Source of the DNA: Jeotgalibacillus marinus
GTDB lineage: Bacteria > Bacillota > Bacilli > Bacillales > Jeotgalibacillaceae
Assembly: GCF_040801915.1 (NCBI RefSeq)
Contig: NZ_JBFMIA010000008.1
Location: forward strand, 1 to 64,000
Direction of reading: 5' to 3'
DNA: 64,000 nucleotides
The notes under the pieces were generated by a model that was not told where the DNA came from, did not search any database, and saw only the letters and a list, made by a program, of their open reading frames with translations. Positions 16,065 to 25,236 of this stretch are shown one piece after another; the stretch's first letter is position 1; every line of letters starts with the position of its first letter. A program made the translations under genes and the position numbers.

Positions 16065-17651
16065 ATGTTAACAAATGAGGTTCAAAAATTAGATTTAAAG
16101 GCTGGTGGCTCTTTATTATCAAAATGGTTGAATCATGCAAGAAAAGGAGAAGAAGACATCTTATTTATTATTGGTGCAGGATTATCGATGACTGGATATA
16201 ATGTTGCCCCATCAGGATGGGATGTTAGTAATATGTATGAGAATTATTTAAGAGCACAAGGAGAGGTTATCCCTGGATCTATATCTGGAGATATTGCGAA
16301 ATTGTATGAATACTTTTGTTATCCTACGATAGATGGTGAGAGGCAATTTTCAATGGACCAACATAATAACTTTATTAAATGTATAACGACAAATAGAGGT
16401 CAGCACCGGTTTATTGGACAACCTAATTTTCAGCATCGATCACTTATTAACGAGGTTATTGAATCGAAGGGAAGAGTAAGAGTATATTCTTTAAATTTAG
16501 ATGCGTATTTTGAAGTAGCTGAATCTATTTCAGATGATTTGGAAAGTGACATAGTAATAAATGTTTCCGACTTATTAGATAAGTCAAATAAAGAGAATAT
16601 TTTTAGGGAATGGCGTATTTTAGCTGCTCACGGAAAAAATAACATTAACACAAGATCTGTTTGGTCAGAAAGTTTACTAACTAGGCCTTTGTCAAATGAC
16701 TTTCCGGAATATCTAGAAGGGGAAAAGAAACTACTCGAAAAATCTTTGAATTGTATTAAAAATGGACCAAACTTTAATAAAGTTGTTTTTGTTGGTTTAG
16801 CAGCGCCTTTAACTTATTTAATGACTTCCCTAAAAAATAAAGTGAAAGATAACTTTGAATGGGCATGGATCAATCCATATGATTCACCTAAAGAGTGGGT
16901 ATATAAAGATACTGAAAAATTATTTAATAATGAAAATGGATATTGGTTAAAGAACAGTTTAGATGACTTATTATGGTTTGCCCAAGCGGAATTTTATGAA
17001 CGTTGGCTAAGTGTGTCCTGTAGTATAAATCAAGATAAAATACCTCTTTTAGATAAATATAAGTCAGACGATTTAAAGCCAACTTTCGTGGAAAGTATCT
17101 ATAGAGCTAGGCGTATTTATGATGTAGGGATTGAAAAGTTTTTAACAGCACATTCGAACTTTGAATCAATAAAGGTGCTTAATAAAAATAATCATATATA
17201 CAAATACCCAGGGCTAGATGGTAATTATAAATTTTACGATTCTAATTTAGGCTTTGCGTTACATAAGCTTTATATTAAAAATATCGAATTAATTCAAAAT
17301 TCAAATGAATACGCACCAAACCTGACAGTTGCAGGTAGACAATTTGATGCAAATCCAATATCAGCTCACATTTTCAAATTTGATCCAACAGTCCCTGAGG
17401 ATAAAGTAGCTAATGGTATAGCTATAACCTTTGACGGTGTTATAATTCAGCCAACTCATCGTCATATTATAGTTATTGACGTCAAATATGATCAATTTAT
17501 AAATAATTTAATTAAAGCGATTTTCGAAGCGGTAAAGGAAAGATTCCCAAATGAGTATATGTATATTGATGTTGTTAAGGTTGAGGAGTTAGAAGAATTT
17601 CTTAACGATCAAAATTTCACAAAACCACCTGTGAGAGCGAGGCGACCATAA
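16065..17651 (+). CDS. SIR2-domain effector, Lamassu LmuA-like candidate
   Basis: The product has 528 residues. The N-terminal SIR2 fold shows the NAD-binding glycine motif FIIGAGLS (35-41), SLNLD at 142-146 where sirtuins have TxNxD, and a candidate catalytic histidine H189 in AAHG. SIR2 domains in phage-defence proteins usually hydrolyse NAD+ to stop infected cells. The C-terminal 300 residues are unassigned. GAGGGGG precedes the ATG. The TAA overlaps the next ATG (TAATG), so translation is coupled. The order SIR2 effector, small middle gene, SMC ATPase matches Lamassu-Sir2 (LmuA, LmuC, LmuB). Thoeris and SIR2-HerA are less likely because no TIR or HerA gene is present. Confidence 0.75.
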   Translation: MLTNEVQKLDLKAGGSLLSKWLNHARKGEEDILFIIGAGLSMTGYNVAPSGWDVSNMYENYLRAQGEVIPGSISGDIAKLYEYFCYPTIDGERQFSMDQHNNFIKCITTNRGQHRFIGQPNFQHRSLINEVIESKGRVRVYSLNLDAYFEVAESISDDLESDIVINVSDLLDKSNKENIFREWRILAAHGKNNINTRSVWSESLLTRPLSNDFPEYLEGEKKLLEKSLNCIKNGPNFNKVVFVGLAAPLTYLMTSLKNKVKDNFEWAWINPYDSPKEWVYKDTEKLFNNENGYWLKNSLDDLLWFAQAEFYERWLSVSCSINQDKIPLLDKYKSDDLKPTFVESIYRARRIYDVGIEKFLTAHSNFESIKVLNKNNHIYKYPGLDGNYKFYDSNLGFALHKLYIKNIELIQNSNEYAPNLTVAGRQFDANPISAHIFKFDPTVPEDKVANGIAITFDGVIIQPTHRHIIVIDVKYDQFINNLIKAIFEAVKERFPNEYMYIDVVKVEELEEFLNDQNFTKPPVRARRP

Positions 17652-18208
17652 TGGTTAAAGAGGATAAGTACGAAGACTTTCCAAGTGAATTATATAAAGG
17701 TATAAAAAAACAATTTAACTTGGTATCAAATGATTCAAATTATCATTCTAAATTGCCCAGTGAAATAGAATACATAAAACCAGATACAAATACTTATGAG
17801 TATGGTCACCCTATCGATTGGTTTTTTTATGGAAAAATAGGAGTACACGGATTCATTATTGGTATTATAACTTCTGAAAATGAAGCTTATGATGATATGA
17901 GTGAAAGTAATTATTATCCCCCAATAATTACTCAAACACTTGCTTCTATTAGTCCAGAGTATAGTTATTCTCAACTTGCAATAGTTCTAGTAAAGGGAAA
18001 AATTAGCTCTGAAGTTGACACTTGGCTTAAAAATTGGAGAGATGATAATCGTTATTTTAGAAAAGTTTTAGTAGGTTTATCAGAAGAAATGAGCATAAAC
18101 AACATTGTAGAAAAAGTGGTGAATACCTGTTTTAACCCTTGGTACTCTATTAAATTAACCAGGAACGATAATGGAATAGTTAATTTGTTTGAGGAGGATG
18201 AAAATTGA
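17651..18208 (+). CDS. Small middle component, LmuC-like candidate
   Basis: The product has 185 residues, no signal peptide, membrane helix or known catalytic motif. It overlaps the SIR2 gene by one base and the ATPase gene by four, so it is a fixed part of the operon. In Lamassu / ABC three-component systems a small 'middle component' lies between effector and ATPase and bridges them. Assignment rests on position, length and coupling, not on sequence signature. Confidence 0.5.
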   Translation: MVKEDKYEDFPSELYKGIKKQFNLVSNDSNYHSKLPSEIEYIKPDTNTYEYGHPIDWFFYGKIGVHGFIIGIITSENEAYDDMSESNYYPPIITQTLASISPEYSYSQLAIVLVKGKISSEVDTWLKNWRDDNRYFRKVLVGLSEEMSINNIVEKVVNTCFNPWYSIKLTRNDNGIVNLFEEDEN

Positions 18209-21087
18209 AAAGATACAGGATTAATAAACTAGATATAAAAGGATTTCGAATTTATTCTCGTAAGCAGTCGATTAATTTTTTTGAAAATTTAACTGTTGTA
18301 TATGGTAGAAATGGTAGGGGGAAAACTACACTACAAGATGCGGTGGGGTGGCTTTTTAACAATAATATAGCTAGGTACATATCCTATAAAGGAGAATGGA
18401 ATAGGGCAAAGAATACTCACATTAGATCATTAATCAATCCAGATATAGAAACTCAAATAACCGGATATTTCAAAGAAGTATCGAGTCCGGGTAGCGAAAT
18501 ACAAAAAATAACAAGAAATGAAACTGAAATTTATGATCCTGGCGGACTAATTGATTCGTTTTTTGATAGTTCTGGACAAAGAGATGATTTATTGTGGGCC
18601 CACTCACTTTCCCAAGCAAAATTACAGGAGCTAGCTGTAGCAAATGGCAGGGACAGGTTGGAAAATCTAGCACCTCTTTTAGATTTAACAGAGGTAAACA
18701 ATAAAGTGAAAGAATTGGATGAGCTACTTAAAATTAATAGAGACAAATTAATAAAACTTGAGAAAAAGCAAAGTGAAATAAGTGAAAAAGATCAAACCGG
18801 ACTTTTAGAAAACTTTAGAACAAAGATAATAGAGCTAGAGAAGACTTTGAATCCTATCATAACCCTACCTTCAAAACCTGAAAATAATTTTTCCGTTTTG
18901 TCAGAGGTAGAAGAATGGAAGAGTTGGCTAAAGGGTGTTCTCAATACTGTTACTGAGAAAAGGGGAATAATAAATAGACTTATAAGTCAAAGACAAGAAA
19001 ATAACATAAATACGAGTTATAAAAAACAGGAGAATGAATTTATAAAATCAGTTGAAGAACTTGAGAGGGAATTAAAACAAGTTTCACAACAAGAAGAAGA
19101 TAGGAAAAAAAAGGTAGATCAATTAGAGAACAACCTAAAAATTATAGATGAAGAGATTAAATTCATAACAACTCTTTTTGGAAAGATCGATATAAAAAGA
19201 AATAATAAAGAAGAAATTAATAAAACAATCGAAAAGTTGGAATTAAAAATTCTAAATCATCCTGAAATTTTTCGTGAAATAGAAACTAAAAAAACAGAAA
19301 TGAATAAAATACTAGAGAAGAGTAAGGGAATTAAAGAAAAATTGAATAAACTTAATGGTCATAGAAGAGATATTGAAAAATCTTACTCTGAATTTATTGA
19401 AAACAATGAAAATATTAAAAGGCACAAAATAAAAATAGATGAAACTAAAAAGTGGTTAAATGAAAATTCCGATGAAAATAATAAAGAACTTCGTAATATA
19501 CTGGAAAGTGAATTAGCTGGATTTGATGACAGATTTAATAATATTTATGAAGAACAAAAAAAAATAGAGGAATCTTTCGATGTACTTGCCACGGATATTT
19601 CAAATGAACACTGTCCTTTATGTGGAGTAGATCATCCATCAGAGCAGCAGTTAATGGCATCTATAAAGAAGCAAAAAGGAAGAACTATACATAGGTTATT
19701 TGAGTTGAATAGTAAATTCACATCGCTTAAAAACAAAATGAGAGAAATGAAACAATTAACAGTATTAAGAGAAGAAAAAGAAAAAAAATTAAGAGAGTCG
19801 GAAAATGCAGTAAAAGGTATAGAAGCAGAGAATGAAAGTTTGAAAGACTTTTTAAAGCCCATGCTGGATTTTTATAAAATAGAAGAAGTTGAAGTTTTAA
19901 GCGAAAAATTATTTTTAAATTTACTGAGATTTAATGAATCAATTGAAGTGGAATTAAAAAGTGCGTACGGTGATATGGAAAAAAAGTATGAAAAAATAAA
20001 AGATAAAAATGATGCTCAAATTGAGTTGATTAACTCGGAAAAAGAATTGTATGACACAAGGGTTAAAGAAAGTAATTATCTTACAAAACAAATAGAAAAA
20101 ATGGAAAGTGACATTTTGAATGAGATAGTACATTACGGATATAAAGAAAAGCTAACCGAAAGTAATGTAATAAATTTTTCAAATGAAGTAAAAGTTAATT
20201 TTAAATCTCAATTACAACAAGAATTAGAATCAAATAAATTCTTGATTGAAAGTAAAAAAATTAAGAATGAGTTATATTATAACTACGTCCAACAGCAAGA
20301 CGTATTACTTAGTGCTTTAACGAGTTTTAAGGAATTGGAAGTTTTCTTAGGCTCTATTGAAGAAAGTATTGAATTATTAGGTATTAAAGATGACTTAAGT
20401 CAAAAAATCACAAGTGTTAAAAGGGAAATCGAGACTTTAACTGAAAATAAAAAGTGTCAAAGAGAAATTCAAAGGAAAGAAACTAATAAAGAAATTGGTA
20501 AAATGGCTACTAGAATTTCGACTATATTTGAAATTCTTACAGATACATCTCCATGGAAAACTATAATGTCTGATGCAGTTGTACCAGGCCTAAGAGAAAG
20601 AACGAACTTGATATTCCGACCAATACCACATAAATTTAAAAACGATTTGGAGAGCTATATCGAAAATACCAATTCAAATAGTACGTTTGCGTTTAGTGGT
20701 GGACAGCTTTCATTATTAGGTTTATCCATTTTCTTATCACAAGTAGCTGATGAATATTCTATAGCGAATAAAAACAAGGAAATCTTAGATACTATTATTT
20801 TAGATGATCCAATTCAGATGCTAGATACTTTAAGAGACGATGCTTTAATATCTTTGATTTGTGATATTGCACAAGAAAAGCAAGTTATTATTTCTACCAG
20901 CGATATTAACTTTGCGAATAAGTTGATTTTAGCTAGTAGGCCTTTATGGGAATTTGACAAAGATAGTTGTGGAATTTTACATTTTGATAGACTTGAAGAA
21001 GAAGGACCTATTATTAGCGAATATTTACCCGAAAAATGGATTACTGATCAAAGAATATACTATCCTAAAATAAAAGCTGCAAGATAA
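18205..21087 (+). CDS. SMC/Rad50-like ATPase, LmuB-like candidate
   Basis: The product has 960 residues from TTG 18205. The order is typical of SMC/Rad50 proteins: Walker A GRNGRGKT at 34-41; a Q-loop region near SQAKLQELA; a long coiled coil from about residue 165; a zinc-hook-like CPLCG near residue 470; a second long coiled coil; signature FSGGQ at 830-834; and Walker B IILDDP with D867/D868. Where the switch histidine is expected it reads ISTSD, lacking His. Such proteins sense DNA ends or phage replication forms and release the effector. DndD is an alternative family, but no dnd genes are present. The gene ends about 100 bases before the right terminus. Confidence 0.8.
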   Translation: MKRYRINKLDIKGFRIYSRKQSINFFENLTVVYGRNGRGKTTLQDAVGWLFNNNIARYISYKGEWNRAKNTHIRSLINPDIETQITGYFKEVSSPGSEIQKITRNETEIYDPGGLIDSFFDSSGQRDDLLWAHSLSQAKLQELAVANGRDRLENLAPLLDLTEVNNKVKELDELLKINRDKLIKLEKKQSEISEKDQTGLLENFRTKIIELEKTLNPIITLPSKPENNFSVLSEVEEWKSWLKGVLNTVTEKRGIINRLISQRQENNINTSYKKQENEFIKSVEELERELKQVSQQEEDRKKKVDQLENNLKIIDEEIKFITTLFGKIDIKRNNKEEINKTIEKLELKILNHPEIFREIETKKTEMNKILEKSKGIKEKLNKLNGHRRDIEKSYSEFIENNENIKRHKIKIDETKKWLNENSDENNKELRNILESELAGFDDRFNNIYEEQKKIEESFDVLATDISNEHCPLCGVDHPSEQQLMASIKKQKGRTIHRLFELNSKFTSLKNKMREMKQLTVLREEKEKKLRESENAVKGIEAENESLKDFLKPMLDFYKIEEVEVLSEKLFLNLLRFNESIEVELKSAYGDMEKKYEKIKDKNDAQIELINSEKELYDTRVKESNYLTKQIEKMESDILNEIVHYGYKEKLTESNVINFSNEVKVNFKSQLQQELESNKFLIESKKIKNELYYNYVQQQDVLLSALTSFKELEVFLGSIEESIELLGIKDDLSQKITSVKREIETLTENKKCQREIQRKETNKEIGKMATRISTIFEILTDTSPWKTIMSDAVVPGLRERTNLIFRPIPHKFKNDLESYIENTNSNSTFAFSGGQLSLLGLSIFLSQVADEYSIANKNKEILDTIILDDPIQMLDTLRDDALISLICDIAQEKQVIISTSDINFANKLILASRPLWEFDKDSCGILHFDRLEEEGPIISEYLPEKWITDQRIYYPKIKAAR

Positions 21088-21183
21088 TAACGTGTTATTA
21101 TAAGAAATTTGTAACTCAATAGTGTGTAAAAACAAAATAAGATAGATATAGTTGTAAAGCCTATTAAATAGCAATCCCTTGAC

Positions 21184-21210
21184 TTTACACAAGTTATTAA
21201 CTTGCTATAA
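21184..21210 (-). repeat. Right terminal inverted repeat of the topB element
   Basis: Its complement begins TTATAGCAAGTTA and ends TGTGTAAAG, aligning with 3106-3132 without gaps at 19 of 27 positions. It is followed directly by the core GAGAAG at 21211-21216. The 21088-21183 interval holds no gene. Confidence 0.65.
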
Positions 21211-21216
21211 GAGAAG
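21211..21216. other. Right 6-bp insertion core (GAGAAG)
   Basis: It is one base different from the left core GCGAAG. The difference falls on the third base of the Arg codon in DREGE (CGC versus CGA), so both alleles are silent in topB. Confidence 0.6.
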
Positions 21217-23021
21217 GTGAAAACATTGCACGGTCGATTATTGCGCAAGCAGGCATGGCGCATAAACCTACGCTGCGACTCTGGATCAATTCACTAGAAA
21301 AAGATGTGATTCGTCAAGGGTTTGGGTCATTAAGACAAGGCGAAGACTTTCTTCCTCTTTACAAAGAAGCACAAACACGTCAAATCAGTGATTGGCTTGT
21401 TGGAATGAATTTATCAAGGCTTTATACATTACTGCTTCAACAAAAAGGTGTGGATGGACCATTTAGTGTGGGACGAGTTCAAACACCGACCTTGTATATG
21501 ATTTGGCAGCGACACCATGAAATTGAAACCTTTAAGCCAGAGCCGTTTTTTGATTTAATAGCAACGGTTCAAACACCACAAGGAAACTTTAAAGCGAAGA
21601 ACGATCAACGATTTAAGACAAATGAAGAAGCGCTTGAGATGATGGAGAAACATTCCATTCCATTAAATGAGCCTACACGAAGCGAAATAATAAAAGCTGA
21701 AAAAAAGAAGAAAAAGACACAAGCTCCAAGTTTACATAGTCTATCTTCTCTACAAGCTAATTTGAATAGACGCTTTAAATACAGTCCGTCAGTCGTGTTA
21801 AAAACGGTTCAAGATTTATATGAGAAAAAGACCGTTTCGTATCCTAGGACAGATTGTACCTTTATCACAAACAATGAGTTTTCTTATTTGAAAAAGCAGC
21901 TAGATAAAATGAAGACGAGTGCAGGAGTAAACTTTGACACTCATTATCAAGGGCCTCGTCCAAAATATGTTCAAGATAGCAAAGTGCAAGAGCATTATGC
22001 GTTAATTCCTACAAAAAAAGTGCTAACAAGCCAACAAATATCAGCGCTTCAGCCGAAAGAACGCAATGTTTATCTGGAAATCTTGCGCAGTGTGCTAGCG
22101 ATGTTTCATGATGACTACCACTATGAAGAAACGAAAATTGAAGTGTCTGTTCATGACTTGATTTTTAAAACAAGTGGCAAAGTGGAAGTGAAAAAAGGGT
22201 GGAAAGAACTTTTTGGTGCGGAAAAAGTATCAAAAGAAAAAGAAGAAACAACGTTGCCACAAGTGACGAAAGGGCAACAAGTAGAATCAGTCGTTTTACC
22301 GAAAGAAGGCGTGACAAAGCCACCTAAGTCTTATACAGAAGGTAACTTAATTACGATGATGAAAACAGCGGGTAAGACGGTTGAGGATGAAAAAGCACAA
22401 GCGATTCTAAAGGAAACCGAAGGAATTGGCACAGAAGCAACACGTGCTGCGATCATTGAAACGTTGAAAAACCAAAAATATATAATGATTACAAAAAACA
22501 TCGTGAGCGTAACCCAAAAAGGAATCACGCTTTGTCATGTGATTGAAGGGACACTTTTAAGTAGTCCTGAAATGACAGCAAAATGGGAAGCGTATTTAAA
22601 GAAAATCGGGCGACAAGAAGGAAATCAACGAGCTTTTGTCCAAAATATCCAGAAATTTATTCACCATTTAATAGCAACAGCTCCTGATAAAATTAATGCC
22701 ACACCACTTGAAAAATCAGAACCAGCTGATCGTGCGTCAGTAGCAATTGTTGCGGCATGTCCAACGTGCAAAACAGGTTCTATAAGAGACAGAGGGAAAT
22801 TTTACGGTTGTTCAGAATATGCATCAGGATGCAAGCAAACCTTTCCGAAAACGTTTTTAAGTAAGCGTTTGTCACCAACACAAATTAAAGCATTGTGTGA
22901 AAAAGGGAAGACCTTGAACATTAAAGGATTTAAAAGCAAAAAAGGCAATAAATTTAGTGCCATATTGCTTTTTAAAGACGGGAAAATTGAAATGGAATTT
23001 GCTTCAGCGGCTAAAAAATAA
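21217..23021 (+). pseudogene. topB: 3' part of the interrupted topB
   Basis: The frame resumes GENIARSIIAQAGMAHKPTLR, exactly where 2766-3105 stopped, and runs to TAA 23019-23021. It keeps LRLWINSLEKDVI, RQISDWLVGMNLSRLYTLLL, the active-site Tyr in VSYPRTDC, VTKPPKSYTEGNLITMMK, GIGTEATRAAIIETL and a C-terminal CPTC...C...C zinc motif. Without the Toprim start it cannot be an active topoisomerase. An ATG at 21255 could start a truncated 588-residue protein, but no ribosome site precedes it. The frame is otherwise undamaged, which suggests that the insertion is recent. Confidence 0.9.
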
Positions 23022-23049
23022 AGGAAGCCATAGGCCTCATACTAGCGCA

Positions 23050-23104
23050 GGGCACTGAAAAAGGGGAGTGATTTCAAAAAAATCATGCCCCTTTTTCAGT
23101 GCCC
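23050..23104 (+). terminator. Large hairpin after topB
   Basis: Two perfect 17-base arms, GGGCACTGAAAAAGGGG and its complement, lie 29 bases after the topB stop. The expected T tract lies within the arm itself. It probably ends topB transcription. Confidence 0.65.
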
Positions 23105-23237
23105 ATTTCAATAGTTGTTAGAACAGGTCGCGATTGGTATTTTTCAGATGAACTATAAGCGTTCGAACAGGTAGTTTTTTATTATCCAAAAAATGATATT
23201 TGCATATGATGAAATGAATTAAGGAGGTAATCGACCC

Positions 23238-23462
23238 ATGAAACATTGGAGACAAATGCCTACAGATCAATTAAATACGATTCAGTCTGCACAGCAGAAT
23301 TTCTTAATGCACTCTGCACTAGATATGCATTATGAACGCTTAAAAATGGCATATGCAAATAACCACTCAGAATACTACCGATACGCTGAATTACAGTATT
23401 ACCACAAATCGAGAGCCTTCCATTTTAAAAGCTATTTCTCAGCGGAATCTTTAATACAATAA
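23238..23462 (+). CDS. Small hypothetical protein
   Basis: The product has 74 residues behind a strong AAGGAGG site. It is rich in His, Tyr, Gln and Met and probably all-helical, with no signal peptide or recognised domain. It is the first gene after the split topB. Small genes of this kind are common next to topB on Bacillus mobile elements, but no function can be given. Confidence 0.6.
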   Translation: MKHWRQMPTDQLNTIQSAQQNFLMHSALDMHYERLKMAYANNHSEYYRYAELQYYHKSRAFHFKSYFSAESLIQ

Positions 23463-23490
23463 CTCCTAAATCGAAATTTTCCTTAATAAT

Positions 23491-23524
23491 GTCTTGGTTA
23501 AAGGAGGCCTCCTTTAACCAAGAC
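23491..23524. repeat. Perfect 34-bp palindrome
   Basis: GTCTTGGTTAAAGGAGG is followed directly by its exact complement with no loop. There is no T tract on either side. It could fold as a cruciform or act as a bidirectional terminator for the 74-residue gene; its perfection suggests selection or recent origin. Confidence 0.6.
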
Positions 23525-23602
23525 AGCGATCATTTTAAATGTGCTTCATGGTCAATGTGGACTCCAGTCTCTTATTGAAAGTGACCAACGTTCTGAATGC
23601 TC

Positions 23603-23722
23603 CTAGTTTCGCTTTCTCATAAACTTTTTTTCGATTTTTAAGGATATCGATCTAGCAACATGTATGGCATTGATCTGTGTTCCACTATCTTGTTCATCGT
23701 TGTACCAATCCTCAAACTTCAC
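23603..23722 (-). pseudogene. Short C-terminal protein fragment
   Basis: Forty minus-strand codons from a GTG at 23720-23722 to TAG read VKFEDWYNDEQDSGTQINAI, then HVARSISLKIEKK. The composition looks protein-like. A TAA lies just upstream and there is no ribosome site. The family is unknown. From 23723 to 24115 (about 390 bases) I see nothing else that can be supported. Confidence 0.25.
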
Positions 23723-24115
23723 CGCTTAAGCTCCACCTAAAGTCGTACATACATTCCTTCATTTAGCGGATTCAATTCTTTTGGTAAAAATCTATTATAA
23801 ATATATAGAATGAAATCCAGCTTTAAGTACACTGAGTTTTTTTCTTTCAAAAATAAGTAATATGCTTATTTCAAAAGTTGCCTTTCTTGAATAAAATGAA
23901 TTGTTTGTGATGTTCCTGAAGATAAAAAAGAACAGTTTTCCGATACACAAGAGAAATGGAAACCACTAAATACTATTGATGGCTTTTATAGGTCACATTG
24001 AGGTTTGGGAAATAAATACACCCACTAAAGCTTGTGTTATCTCTTTTTGAAAGGATCATTGCGCGTTGTATGCAGATGCAGTGGAATAAGCAATATTTAA
24101 AAGGAGATGAAAAGA

Positions 24116-24268
24116 ATGAATGAATATCTATTAGAAGTTATTCGTGAAGAACGTAAACGAGTAATACATGATGTGAATCAAAATGCATGGAAATATCATC
24201 AAGATTCACATGTCAGATTTAGAGATAAAATTAGAGCCATTAAGCAACGTATAAAAGGTATTATTTAA
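24116..24268 (+). CDS. Small hypothetical protein, 50 residues
   Basis: ATG 24116 follows AAAGGAGATG at a good distance. The product (starting MNEYLLEVIREERKR) is strongly charged, basic and helical, with a cluster of Arg/Lys near the end. It might bind nucleic acid or protein, but no family is recognised. A credible ribosome site and clean frame are the evidence that it is real. Confidence 0.5.
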   Translation: MNEYLLEVIREERKRVIHDVNQNAWKYHQDSHVRFRDKIRAIKQRIKGII

Positions 24269-24374
24269 AGAAAAGTCATTTGTGAACCACCAATTCTCCA
24301 GTACAAAGCTTTCAATGGTCAAGGATGTTTGATAATTGATCGATCAACTACGATCATGGTTGGACACTTTCATG

Positions 24375-24484
24375 GGCTAGTTACCATGTATTAAAGAAAA
24401 TCGGACGGCAAGAAGTGAAGTCTCTCATTAGAAAGCAACATGTCATTATCGAAAACGAATTGAGAGAAAGGCAGCCAAATTGCT
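24375..24484 (+). pseudogene. Possible scrap of a topB-like gene
   Basis: A stretch near 24393-24418 (TTAAAGAAAATCGGACGGCA) matches about 25 of 28 bases in the host topB around 22590-22617. The local peptide, W-x-x-Y...LKKIGRQE, parallels the KWEAYLKKIGRQE of TopB. The frame stops at TGA 24482-24484. The match is short, so chance or an unrelated origin remains possible. Confidence 0.25.
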
Positions 24485-24533
24485 GACGTTTGACAAACTT
24501 ATCAAGTCATTCTCGTTGTCTCCACACACGAAA

Positions 24534-24947
24534 TTATTGGGTTAAAGTTTTGTTTTTTAATGCAGGACATCTACGTTCGAGTTCGGATTTAAATTCTTCT
24601 TTTCTTACTGGTGAAACGATGGAAACCCCCATAACTCCTGAATCATGTAAAATTTCTAAACGATCGAGTGATAGAGCAGGGCCCGACGTAACACTCCTCG
24701 TATCGCGATAACTTTGTATTTTTTCATAGGGAATTTTTGATCTGAATGGGCCAAATCGTATAACCAATTCATCCTTCGTGAATAAGTAACCAGTAGTAAA
24801 CCATATCCATACGAGAAAAGCCGAAACAATCGTTGTAATAATGATGCCTGGTACACTAGGCTCAATGACAGATAGTAAGATTGTTCCTCCCATTAAAAAA
24901 CAAATGAGCACGGTTAACCACCAGTCTTTCTTACTAGGAAAATACAT
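24534..24947 (-). CDS. Membrane protein with bacterial PH-like domain (DUF1200/bPH_4 type)
   Basis: The product has 137 residues. Two hydrophobic helices at about 9-26 and 32-52 are followed by a soluble beta-rich domain with the pattern YLFTKDELVIRFGPFRSKIPYEKI, characteristic of small Bacillus bPH_4 membrane proteins. The FPSKKD start is also typical. The ribosome site is weak. Role unknown; such proteins sit in the cytoplasmic membrane with the PH-like domain inside. Confidence 0.65.
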   Translation of the reverse strand: MYFPSKKDWWLTVLICFLMGGTILLSVIEPSVPGIIITTIVSAFLVWIWFTTGYLFTKDELVIRFGPFRSKIPYEKIQSYRDTRSVTSGPALSLDRLEILHDSGVMGVSIVSPVRKEEFKSELERRCPALKNKTLTQ

Positions 24948-25195
24948 GAGATCAGCCCCTTTTTTAACTATTATATACTCTTATTGAGGGGCGACTCAGT
25001 AGAATGTTTTTTCTAAAGCATCAATTTGTAACTGCAATGATTGATCTTGTGTGGAAACGCGAGCGTAACCGTTTTTAGCCGTTTTTGTTCTCTAAGTCTA
25101 TCAAACATTTTGTGCTTGATTTTAATATACTTTGAATTTTATACAAGTGTATGTACTTTTACGAGTGGCTTTTTCAATAGGTTTTCATGATCTGT

Positions 25196-25236
25196 TTAAA
25201 AGTTTATAAAATGGTCGTTTTGTGTACCTTTTATAG
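25196..25236. repeat. Direct repeat left of the secreted-protein gene (mate 26556-26607)
   Basis: AAAAGTTTATAAAATGGTCG, then TTTTGTG and TTTTATAG, reappears at 26556-26607 as AAAAGTCTATAAAACGGGTCG with an 8-base insertion near the end. The pair encloses exactly one gene, 25318-26394. It may mark a mobile cassette. The rest of 24948-25317 is AT-rich, presumably promoter. Confidence 0.4.

Larger units (their letters stand above)
3106..21210. mobile_element. 18.1-kb tyrosine-recombinase element inserted in topB
   Basis: Boundaries come from three observations: topB is split within one motif at 3105/21217; the termini match as imperfect inverted repeats (TTATnGnnAGTT, then TGTGTAAA; 19 of 27 positions) at 3106-3132 and 21184-21210; and 6-bp cores flank both ends. 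Inside are a left region riddled with older insertions, a complete second topB, three tyrosine recombinases with a TnpC-like gene, one unknown minus-strand gene, an Xre regulator and a SIR2/ATPase operon. I see no conjugation genes, so it resembles a Tn554-like or recombinase-trio transposon rather than an integrative conjugative element. Confidence 0.8.

Noticed and set aside
16065..21087. Thoeris, SIR2-HerA or Dnd system
   Set aside because: No TIR or HerA gene accompanies the SIR2 protein, and no dndBCE or sulfotransfer genes accompany the ATPase; gene order fits Lamassu better.
3106..21210. Integrative conjugative element
   Set aside because: No relaxase, coupling protein or type IV secretion gene is visible in the 18 kb.
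21255..23021. Independent short topoisomerase gene starting at ATG 21255
   Set aside because: No ribosome site, lacks the Toprim domain, and the frame continues upstream to 21217 in perfect register with the interrupted 5' part.
24490..24711. Plus-strand 73-residue protein
   Set aside because: It lies opposite the PH-like membrane protein gene, which has recognisable helices and domain pattern.
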